This document shows positions 10,317 through 18,610 of a DNA stretch of 64,000 bases, in pieces (positions within the stretch are counted from its first letter, which is position 1; each line of letters begins with the position of its first letter). This DNA comes from Micromonospora peucetia (GTDB lineage Bacteria; Actinomycetota; Actinomycetes; Mycobacteriales; Micromonosporaceae). The stretch spans positions 5,146,001 to 5,210,000 of the forward strand of contig NZ_FMIC01000002.1 in NCBI RefSeq assembly GCF_900091625.1, in the 5' to 3' direction. The notes under the pieces were generated by a model, which worked only from the letters and a program-made list of their open reading frames with translations, made no database searches and was not told the DNA's origin. The translations under genes and the position numbers were made by a program.

Positions 10317-11927
10317 GTGTGCGGCATCGCGTTGAGCCTCGGCCCCGAAGCCGATCCGACCACCTTCCGGCGGATGCTCGCCACCCTCGCCCCGCGCGGC
10401 GAGGTCACCGAGACCCGCTACGAGAACGGCCTGCTCGCCGGCACCCGCCGGCTGCGGATCGTGGACCGGGAACGCGCCGTGCAGCCGTGGGCCTCCGCCG
10501 ACGAGCGGTGGCTGCTCTGCTACAACGGCGAGGTCTTCAACCAGCACGAGCTGCGTGCGGAACTGGTCCGGCTGGGCCACCGCTTCCGCGGCACCAGCGA
10601 CACCGAGGTGGTGCTCGCCGCGTTCCTGCGATGGGGCGAGGGCATGGTGACCCGGCTGCGCGGCGAGTACGCCTTCGCCGTCGTGGAACGGGCCACCGGC
10701 CGGGCCTACCTGGTCCGGGACCCGCTCGGTGTCAAGCCGTTGTACTGGGCCCGGACGCCCGGCTGCCTGCACGTCGCCAGCGAGGTCAAGGCGCTGGTGG
10801 GGCATCGCGCCCCGATCGTCGAGGTGCCGCCCGGGCACCATGGTTGGGCCGAGCCCGACGGGCCGGTCCGGCTGCGCGCGTACGTCGACCTGCTCGCCCT
10901 AGGCGACGGGCTGCCGGTGGTGGACGACCCGGACGAGGCCGCCCTGCTCGTCCGGGCCGCCCTCACCGACAGCATCCGGATGCGGGTGGACACCGATCTC
11001 ACCGTGGGTGTGGTCCTCTCCGGTGGGCTGGACAGCTCGCTGGCCATGCTGCACGTGCGCGAGATGCACCCGGACTGCGTCGCGGTCACGGTCGGCGTGC
11101 CGGAGAGCCCCGACGTGGCGTACGCGCGGCGGCTCGCGAAGGACCTCGGGGTGCCGCACGAGGTGGTCGAGTTGCGTCCCCGCGACATCCGGCTGGCCGA
11201 CATCCGGGAGAGCATCCGGATGTCCGAGCTGACCGAGTACGGCGACATCATCAACGCCGTGGTCACCGTGCCGCTGTTCCGTCGGCTGCGCGAGCTGGGC
11301 GTGAAGGTGGTGCTCACCGGGGACGGCTCGGACGAGCTGTTCGGTGGCTATCCGATGTACCACGAGGTCGGCCCCGAGGCGTCCCGCCGGCTCTTCCTGC
11401 ACAAGATCCGCAACCTCTGCCGTACGGAGTTGCAGCGCGTCGACCGGGCCAGCATGGGGCACGGGGTGGAGGCCCGCGTGCCGTTTCTCGACCTGAGCCT
11501 GGTGGAGCTGGCGATGCGGCTGCCGATCGGGCTGAAGATGCGCGAGGGGCAGGAGAAGTGGATCGTCCGGCGGGCCTTCGCCGACCTGCTGCCCGACTAC
11601 GTCCGACGCCGGCCGAAGAACCCGATGTCGTACTCCTCGGGGTTGCACGAGCGGGCCCGGCTCTACAAGCCGTTCTTCGCCCGGCTGCACCGCTCGTTCG
11701 GCTACCACCTGCTCGAACCGGTGCGCCGCGACTTCGACAGCGTGCTGACCCGGTGCGGCAACGACCTGGACCGGGCCATTGCCGACGGCCGGGCCCGGCC
11801 CGACTACACCGTGCTGGAACACGCCCGCGACCTGGTGGGCGCGGCGAAGTGGAACGCCGCCCCGATGGTGCGCCGGCTCGTCGGGCCGCGCCGCACCCGG
11901 GGCGACGAGGCGCCGCTGCCGGGGTGA
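10317..11927 (+). CDS. asnB: Asparagine synthase-related amidotransferase
   Basis: This 536-residue enzyme starts GTG-TGC, giving the N-terminal Cys2 nucleophile of class II glutamine amidotransferases (VCGIAL). The glutaminase domain (1 to about 190) has YNGEVFN and GTSDTEVVL. The synthetase domain contains the ATP pyrophosphatase P-loop SGGLDSS (about 235), GDGSDELFGGY and VEARVPFLD. It adenylates a carboxylate and amidates it with ammonia from glutamine. The family includes asparagine synthetases and enzymes that amidate meso-diaminopimelate or peptides, so the substrate is open. Pairing with the LAS peptidase upstream argues for a peptide or cell-wall precursor. At 536 residues it is shorter than the roughly 640 of AsnB/LtsA types. 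Confidence 0.85.
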   Translation: MCGIALSLGPEADPTTFRRMLATLAPRGEVTETRYENGLLAGTRRLRIVDRERAVQPWASADERWLLCYNGEVFNQHELRAELVRLGHRFRGTSDTEVVLAAFLRWGEGMVTRLRGEYAFAVVERATGRAYLVRDPLGVKPLYWARTPGCLHVASEVKALVGHRAPIVEVPPGHHGWAEPDGPVRLRAYVDLLALGDGLPVVDDPDEAALLVRAALTDSIRMRVDTDLTVGVVLSGGLDSSLAMLHVREMHPDCVAVTVGVPESPDVAYARRLAKDLGVPHEVVELRPRDIRLADIRESIRMSELTEYGDIINAVVTVPLFRRLRELGVKVVLTGDGSDELFGGYPMYHEVGPEASRRLFLHKIRNLCRTELQRVDRASMGHGVEARVPFLDLSLVELAMRLPIGLKMREGQEKWIVRRAFADLLPDYVRRRPKNPMSYSSGLHERARLYKPFFARLHRSFGYHLLEPVRRDFDSVLTRCGNDLDRAIADGRARPDYTVLEHARDLVGAAKWNAAPMVRRLVGPRRTRGDEAPLPG

Positions 11928-12007
11928 CCGGGCGCCCCGGCGGAACCCGCTCGGCGAGGCCGGCGGGACCGCGCGGCGGCCCTGTGAGCACACGCCGTCG
12001 GGGGCGG

Positions 12008-13006
12008 TCAACCCACCGGTAGTCGGTAGCGGTGCTCACCGCCGCCCGCTGCGGTGGTCAATCGCACCTCTCCGCCGCGCAGGTCGTACGTCACCGACCA
12101 ACGGGTGTGCGCCTGCCGGACGCCGCGCAGGATCCGGAAGGCCGCCGAGGCGTCCGCCACGCCACCGCTGCCCTCGAGAGCCTCGGCGATGACCCGGTAG
12201 CGGTGGTCGGCCCGGCGGCGCTCCTCCGCGACGCCGATGACCGGCACGTTGGTGAGTGCCCGCCAGCCGCCCGAGCCGCGCTCGATCCGCATCCGGCCGT
12301 CGACGAACTCGACCACGGCCGAGGCTCCGGTGCCGTCGGCGATCAGGTAGTGCAGGGCCGGGCCGCCGTCGAAGTCCACGTTGTGCCGCTGGAAGACCGC
12401 CACCGCCTCGTCGACCGTCGCCGCCCGGTCGAGCACCAGCCGCAGGATGCGTACCGACCCGACGGTGGCCCGGCCCGGGGCGGGGTCGGCGCGGGCGCCG
12501 TCGTCGGCGGCCAGGCCGACCGCCAGGCCGCGCTCGTTCATGCCGTCGAAGGGCAGCAGCGGCGCGTCGAGCAGTCGCCGGTCGCCGGCCGGGTCGGCGC
12601 CCACCCCGAGGTACGACATGTCGACCACCGAGATGCTGGCGTACGCGTCCGGCGGATCGGTGCGCAGCACCAGCGCCGGATTGGCGTCCCAGTCGAAGTT
12701 GCGGGCGAACAACGGCCGGTCGGGGTCCCCGGCGGCGGCGAAGAGCGAGCACCCGAAGGGCGTCGCCGGAGCGGCGTCGGTGCCCACGGTCGGGTCGTAC
12801 GCCCCGACGTAGGTCATCTCGTACAGCGGGAGATCGTCGACCTTGCGCAGGCTGGCCAGCGTCCGTTCGACCTGGCCGGCGTCCTGCCGGGAGGCGGTGG
12901 GCGTCCCCGTCACCACCGGTGCCGCCACGGGGCCGGGGCCCGCGGTGGAGCAGGCGCCAGCGGCCAGCACCAGGGCCAGGCCGGCGCGCAGGAAAGTTCT
13001 CCGCAT
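12008..13006 (-). CDS. Secreted Ntn-hydrolase lipoprotein (C45/choloylglycine hydrolase-like)
   Basis: This 332-residue protein starts MRRTFLRAGLALVLAAGAC, a lipoprotein signal with lipobox AAGAC. The mature part contains PFGCSLFAAAGDPDRPLFARNFDWD, where the Cys is the likely nucleophile exposed in Ntn hydrolases of the linear C-N amidase type, followed by MNERGLAVGLA and ALHYLIADGTGASAVVEF. These features fit the C45/choloylglycine/penicillin acylase-like group. It probably hydrolyses an amide outside the cell. If processed autocatalytically, the cysteine would not be the first residue of the mature lipoprotein, so activity may not need N-terminal exposure. It is convergent with asnB. Confidence 0.82.
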   Translation of the reverse strand: MRRTFLRAGLALVLAAGACSTAGPGPVAAPVVTGTPTASRQDAGQVERTLASLRKVDDLPLYEMTYVGAYDPTVGTDAAPATPFGCSLFAAAGDPDRPLFARNFDWDANPALVLRTDPPDAYASISVVDMSYLGVGADPAGDRRLLDAPLLPFDGMNERGLAVGLAADDGARADPAPGRATVGSVRILRLVLDRAATVDEAVAVFQRHNVDFDGGPALHYLIADGTGASAVVEFVDGRMRIERGSGGWRALTNVPVIGVAEERRRADHRYRVIAEALEGSGGVADASAAFRILRGVRQAHTRWSVTYDLRGGEVRLTTAAGGGEHRYRLPVG

Positions 13007-13112
13007 GACCGTGGAACGCGGTGGCGGCGGCGGATGGTTGTCCACCGAGGAGGGTTTTCCGCCCCGGAGGCCCGGGTATCCCGGAGGCTGACCGAGAGGC
13101 GGGTGACCGATC

Positions 13113-13334
13113 ATGAAGCGCAATCAGTACCACGTCGTGCCGAACGGTGGCGGCTGGAAGGTCGAGCAGGGCAACCAGGTCGTCGGCACGTTCGACACCA
13201 AGCAGCACGCCGTCGAGGAGGGCCGCAAGGTGGCGCACGGCAACGAGCCTAGCCAGCTCGTCGTGCACACCTCCGACGGCAGGATCGAGACGGAGTACAC
13301 CTACCAGAACGACCCGTACCCGCCGGCCGGCTGA
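13113..13334 (+). CDS. DUF2188 protein
   Basis: This 73-residue protein has the DUF2188 pattern: YHVVPNGGGWKVEQGNQVVGTFDTKQHAVEEGRKVA, then LVVHTSDGRIETEYTYQNDP, a small beta-beta-alpha fold. The role is unknown; homologues are small, soluble and often single genes. The ATG is preceded by GAGGCGGGTGA. It is divergent from the Ntn-hydrolase and followed by a strong hairpin. Confidence 0.88.
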   Translation: MKRNQYHVVPNGGGWKVEQGNQVVGTFDTKQHAVEEGRKVAHGNEPSQLVVHTSDGRIETEYTYQNDPYPPAG

Positions 13335-13361
13335 CCGCCGCCGGGCCCGCAGTGGACACGA

Positions 13362-13393
13362 ACGGGCCCGACCCCCGCAGGGGTCGGGCCCGT
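13362..13393. terminator. Bidirectional hairpin
   Basis: ACGGGCCCGACCCC (13362-13375) and GGGGTCGGGCCCGT (13380-13393) form a perfect 14-bp stem with loop CGCA, between the convergent DUF2188 and LVIVD genes. Confidence 0.85.
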
Positions 13394-13408
13394 CGGCGCG
13401 GTGTGCGA

Positions 13409-14860
<1,452 letters not shown>

Positions 14861-14923
14861 CGGCGACGCCCTTCGCAAGGGGGATGGCGATTGCGCACAC
14901 CCTACAGTCCGAAGAGTTCCATC

Positions 14924-14943
14924 AATGTGATGCGCATCACATT
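14924..14943. promoter_or_regulatory. Perfect 20-bp CRP-type palindrome between LVIVD and DUF305 genes
   Basis: AATGTGATGC (14924-14933) and GCATCACATT (14934-14943) form a perfect 20-bp palindrome. It contains TGTGA-N6-TCACA, the consensus for CRP/GlxR-class cAMP receptor proteins. It lies in the 140-bp divergent promoter, 58 nt from the DUF305 start and 64 nt from the LVIVD start, so one dimer could control both genes. Confidence 0.7.
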
Positions 14944-15000
14944 TAAGGTTCTGGGTCGATGGATACGATCGCCAGGACCTCTACGAGTGGGGAGTCGCCC

Positions 15001-15693
15001 ATGACCAACCGGCGCGTGCGGATCCTGGCCGTCGTCACATCCGCGTTCGTGCTGGCGGTGGTGGTCGTCGTCCTGTCGCTCACCGGCGGCAGCCCGACCG
15101 CTGCCCCGACGGGATCGGCCGCCGCCACCGCACCGACATCCGCACCGGCCGGCCCGCCCCGACCCGCCGTGATCGTTCCCGGTCGGCCGGGCGAGACCGC
15201 CGCGGTCCGGCCCGCCGAGGAGATGCGCGACGTCACCAAGGCCCGGCACAACTCGATGGACGTCTCGTTCGTCCGGATGATGATTCCGCACCACACCCAG
15301 GCGCTGGAGATTGCGGAGCTGGCCCCCGACCGGGCCGGCAACCCGGCCCTGCGTGCCCTCGCCGAGCGGATCCGGGCCAGCCAGGGGCCGGAGATCGGCC
15401 TGATGCGGGGCTGGTTGCAGGCCCGGGGCCTCTCCACCGAGGTGGCGGGGCACGACCACGCCGGCATGCGGGGGATGCAGACCCCGGAGGCGATCCGGCA
15501 GCTCGCGGCGGCGCGGGGCGCCGAGTTCGACCGGCTCTTCGTGCGGATGATGACGGAGCACCACCAGGGCGCGGTCCAGATGGCCACCGACCTGCTCAAG
15601 GTCGGCGCCGACCTCACCCTGTCGGAGTTCGCCAACTCCGTCGCCACCGAGCAGACCGTCGAGATCGACCGGATGCGCGACCTGCTGGCCTGA
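15001..15693 (+). CDS. DUF305 exported protein
   Basis: This 230-residue protein has an N-terminal membrane anchor or signal (VRILAVVTSAFVLAVVVVVLSL), an Ala/Pro/Thr linker, and a DUF305 domain. The domain has the paired metal-binding-like motifs FVRMMIPHHTQALEIAEL and FVRMMTEHHQGAVQMATDLL of a ferritin-like helical bundle, and a His-rich loop GHDHAGMRGM. DUF305 proteins have been linked to copper handling in other bacteria; here that is inference from the His/Met pairs. The ATG at 15001 follows GGGGAG; an in-frame ATG at 14959 is less likely. The CRP-type palindrome lies upstream. Confidence 0.88.
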   Translation: MTNRRVRILAVVTSAFVLAVVVVVLSLTGGSPTAAPTGSAAATAPTSAPAGPPRPAVIVPGRPGETAAVRPAEEMRDVTKARHNSMDVSFVRMMIPHHTQALEIAELAPDRAGNPALRALAERIRASQGPEIGLMRGWLQARGLSTEVAGHDHAGMRGMQTPEAIRQLAAARGAEFDRLFVRMMTEHHQGAVQMATDLLKVGADLTLSEFANSVATEQTVEIDRMRDLLA

Positions 15694-15765
15694 TGCCGTC
15701 CCGGGCCGGCCACGTCGCGTCTGGGCCGGCCGGCCCCTGACCTGCGCCACGTACGCTGGGTGACC

Positions 15766-17004
15766 GTGAACCGCACGATCCTCGGCCGTCCCCTGCGAGG
15801 CGTCGCCTTCGACGCCTCCGTCGCCGCCGCGGTGGTCCTCCTCGGCCTCGCCGGCCTGGCGAACCAGCCCGGCGGCGGGAAGGCCACCCTGGTCGGCGTC
15901 GCGATGGCGGTGGCGTTGCTGTTCCGTCGGGCCCACCCGTCGGTGGTCGCCGCCGTGGTGGCGGCGCTCGCGTTGGTGCAGGTGGCCGCCGGGTGGGGGC
16001 CGCTGCTCTTCGACGTGGCGGTGCTGATCGCCCTCTACAGCGTGGTCAAGTACGCCGACCGGCTCCGCGACGGCATCCTCGCCGGCATCGTCGCCGCCGT
16101 CGGAGTGGTGCTCGCCGGCCTCCAGACCCAGGGGGTCATCGCCTGGTGGGCGGCGGCGATTTACTACGGGCTGGTCACCGGGGCGGTCTGGCTGGTCGGG
16201 CTGAACGTGCGGACCCGCCGGTTCTACGTGCTCAGCCTGGAGGAGCGGGCCGCCACCCTGGAGCGGGAACGCGAGGCGGAGGCGCGCGCCGCGGTCGCCG
16301 GGGAGCGCACCCGCATCGCCCGGGAGTTGCACGACGTGGTGGCGCACAGCATGGCCGTGATGATCGTGCAGGCCGACGGGGCACGGTTCACGCTCGACCG
16401 GGACCCGGAGACTGCCCGACAGGCGGTCAAGGTGGTCGCCGACACCGGCCGGCAGGCGCTGGAGGAGATGCGCCGGCTTGTCGGCGTACTCCGGGAGCCC
16501 AGCGCGCCGGACGCGGGCGCCGGTCCCGGGGCGGTGGGCGAGCCCGGCGGCGCCGGGGTGGCCACCGATCCGGAGCACCGCCGGCTGGCGCTGGCCGAAC
16601 TGCCCGCCCTGCTCGACCGGTTCCGCGTCGCCGGCCTCCAGGTGCGGCACACCGTCACCGGGGAGCCGGCGCAACTGCCGCCCGGGCTGGAACTGACCGT
16701 CTACCGGGTGGTGCAGGAAGGCCTCACCAACGCGCTCAAGCACGCCGGGGTCGGCGCCGGCGTCGAGGTCACCCTCGCCCACGACGACGACGCCGTCGTG
16801 GTCCGGGTGGTCGACGACGGGCGCGGCCGGCCGCCGGTCAGCCCCGCACCCTCCGGCGGGCACGGCCTGGTGGGCATGCGCGAGCGGGTCGGCGTGTACG
16901 ACGGCAGCCTCGCCGCCGGCCCGCGACTCGCCGGGGGCTGGCAGGTCGAGGCGCGACTACCGCTACCGTCGACCTCCCCGACGACGGAGGTGACGGCGGC
17001 ATGA
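15766..17004 (+). CDS. NarL-family sensor histidine kinase
   Basis: This roughly 412-residue membrane kinase has several N-terminal hydrophobic segments (about 10-150), then a HisKA_3 dimerisation domain with the phospho-acceptor His in ERTRIARELHDVVAHSMAVM. The C-terminal HATPase has VVQEGLTNALKHAG, DDGRG and GGHGLVGMRERV. It phosphorylates the regulator encoded by the overlapping next gene (ATGA overlap at 17001-17004). The start is uncertain: GTG at 15766 follows TACGCT (15752-15757) by 8 nt, a leaderless layout, but a GTG at 15760 is also in frame. The downstream ABC exporter suggests it senses an envelope or drug-like stress. Confidence 0.92.
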   Translation: MNRTILGRPLRGVAFDASVAAAVVLLGLAGLANQPGGGKATLVGVAMAVALLFRRAHPSVVAAVVAALALVQVAAGWGPLLFDVAVLIALYSVVKYADRLRDGILAGIVAAVGVVLAGLQTQGVIAWWAAAIYYGLVTGAVWLVGLNVRTRRFYVLSLEERAATLEREREAEARAAVAGERTRIARELHDVVAHSMAVMIVQADGARFTLDRDPETARQAVKVVADTGRQALEEMRRLVGVLREPSAPDAGAGPGAVGEPGGAGVATDPEHRRLALAELPALLDRFRVAGLQVRHTVTGEPAQLPPGLELTVYRVVQEGLTNALKHAGVGAGVEVTLAHDDDAVVVRVVDDGRGRPPVSPAPSGGHGLVGMRERVGVYDGSLAAGPRLAGGWQVEARLPLPSTSPTTEVTAA

Positions 17005-17666
17005 CGGTCCGCGTGGTGATCGTGGACGACCAGGCGCTGGTCCGCGCCGGTTTCCGGATGGTGCTGGGCTCCCAGCCGGACCTGGAGGTCGTCGGCGAGG
17101 CGATCGACGGGGCCGACGCCCTGCGGCTGCTGACCCGCGTCGAGGCCGACGTCGTGGTGATGGACGTCCGGATGCCGACCATGGACGGCGTCGAGGCGAC
17201 CCGCCGGATCTGCCGGGACCGCCCCGCCGGGTCGCCCCGGGTGCTGGTGCTCACCACCTTCGACACCGAGGAGGACGCCTTCGCCGCGCTCCAGGCCGGC
17301 GCGAGCGGATTCCTGCTCAAGAACGCCCCGCCGGAGGAACTGCTGGCGGCCATCCGGGTGGTCGCCCGGGGCGACTCGGTGGTCGCCCCGTCCATCACCC
17401 GGCGGTTGCTCGACCGGTTCGCCGGCCGGCTCGGCCCGGGGCCCGCCGAGGACCCCCGCGTGGGCCAGCTCACCGACCGCGAGCGGGAGATCCTCCTGCT
17501 GGTCGCGCAGGGGCTCTCCAACGCGGAGATCGCCGCCCGGGTGCACGTCGCGGAGGCCACCGTGAAGACACACGTCGGGCGGATCCTCGCCAAGCTCCAA
17601 CTCCGCGACCGGGTGCAGGCCGTGGTGCTGGCGTACGAGACCGGGCTGGTCACCCCCGGCGGCTGA
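17001..17666 (+). CDS. NarL/LuxR-family response regulator
   Basis: This 221-residue regulator has an N-terminal receiver domain (VVIVDDQALVRAGF, phospho-acceptor Asp in VVMDVRMPTMDG, conserved Lys in FLLKNAPPEEL). The C-terminal LuxR-type helix-turn-helix is LTDREREILLLVAQGLSNAEIAARVHVAEATVKTHVGRIL, given here as its core LTDREREIL and VKTHVGRIL. Its ATG overlaps the kinase stop, so the two are translationally coupled. A palindrome TACGAC-N4-GTCGTA begins 8 nt past its stop and upstream of the ABC operon, a plausible target. Confidence 0.95.
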   Translation: MTVRVVIVDDQALVRAGFRMVLGSQPDLEVVGEAIDGADALRLLTRVEADVVVMDVRMPTMDGVEATRRICRDRPAGSPRVLVLTTFDTEEDAFAALQAGASGFLLKNAPPEELLAAIRVVARGDSVVAPSITRRLLDRFAGRLGPGPAEDPRVGQLTDREREILLLVAQGLSNAEIAARVHVAEATVKTHVGRILAKLQLRDRVQAVVLAYETGLVTPGG

Positions 17667-17673
17667 GCCGATC

Positions 17674-17770
17674 TACGACTCAGGTCGTACGGGACCACCC
17701 CGTCAGGGGCTCCCGAGGTCGCAGTGGAGTCGCCGCGCGCGGGTGGACGCGGCCGGCCGGGCGGCGTCCA
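17674..17770 (+). promoter_or_regulatory. Two inverted repeats upstream of the ABC exporter operon
   Basis: TACGAC (17674-17679)/GTCGTA (17684-17689) is a perfect inverted repeat with a 4-nt spacer. TGGACGC (17744-17750)/GCGTCCA (17764-17770) is another with a 13-nt spacer. Both lie between the response regulator and the ABC ATPase gene, where the regulator would bind and where the operon promoter must be. Confidence 0.5.
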
Positions 17771-17815
17771 TAGCGTCGGAGACGTCCCAGCCACGATCTC
17801 CACGGGGAGTTCCAC

Positions 17816-18610
17816 GTGTCCGTCGTACCTTCCGCGCCCGCCACCGCCGGCGTCGCGGTCACCGCCCGGGGCCTGTCCAGGCGGTACGGCTCCGGCCAGG
17901 CCGTCGTCGTCGCCCTCGACAACGTCGACGTCGACTTCGCCGCCGGCCAATTCACCGCCATCATGGGTCCGTCCGGCTCCGGCAAGTCCACCCTCATGCA
18001 CTGCCTCGCCGGCCTGGACCGACCCACCTCCGGCAGCGTGCGCATCGGCGACGCCGACCTCGCCAGCCTCGACGCCAAGCGGCTCACCCTGCTGCGCCGC
18101 GACCGGGTCGGCTTCGTGTTCCAGAAGTTCAACCTGCTGCCGGCGCTGACCGCCGAGGAGAACATCGTGCTGCCCCTGGCGATCGCCGGCCGGCGGCCGG
18201 AGCGGGCCTGGCTGCGCCAGGTCGTCGCCGCGGTGGGGCTCGCCGACCGGCTGCGCCACCGCCCCGCCGAGCTCTCCGGCGGCCAGCAGCAGCGGGTGGC
18301 GGTCGCCCGCGCGCTGATCACCAAGCCGTGGGTGATCTTCGCCGACGAGCCGACCGGCAACCTGGACTCGCGCTCCGGTGCCGAGGTGCTGCGCCTGCTC
18401 CGCGAGGCCGTCGACACCCTCGGCCAGACGGTGATCATGGTGACCCACGACCCGTCGGCCGCCGGGCACGCCGACCGGGTGGTCTTCCTCGCCGACGGCC
18501 GGCCGGTGCGGGACCTCACCGCGCCGACCGCCGAGCGGGTGCTCGACGCGCTCGCCGGCCTCGACCCGGCGCGCGTACCGGCCGCCGGCCGCGAGGCGGT
18601 GACCCGATGA
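17816..18610 (+). CDS. ABC transporter ATP-binding protein (MacB/LolD type)
   Basis: This 264-residue ATPase has Walker A GPSGSGKST (about 57), Q-loop FVFQKFNLLPAL, the ABC signature LSGGQQQRVAVARAL, Walker B VIFADEPTGNLDS and the H-loop VTHDPSAAGHADR. ADEPTGNLDS and Q-loop sequence are typical of MacB/LolD/FtsE-like ATPases that drive mechanotransmission exporters. The GTG follows GGGGAG. It overlaps the permease gene by 4 nt (ATGA). Likely controlled by the two-component system just upstream. Confidence 0.95.
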   Translation: MSVVPSAPATAGVAVTARGLSRRYGSGQAVVVALDNVDVDFAAGQFTAIMGPSGSGKSTLMHCLAGLDRPTSGSVRIGDADLASLDAKRLTLLRRDRVGFVFQKFNLLPALTAEENIVLPLAIAGRRPERAWLRQVVAAVGLADRLRHRPAELSGGQQQRVAVARALITKPWVIFADEPTGNLDSRSGAEVLRLLREAVDTLGQTVIMVTHDPSAAGHADRVVFLADGRPVRDLTAPTAERVLDALAGLDPARVPAAGREAVTR

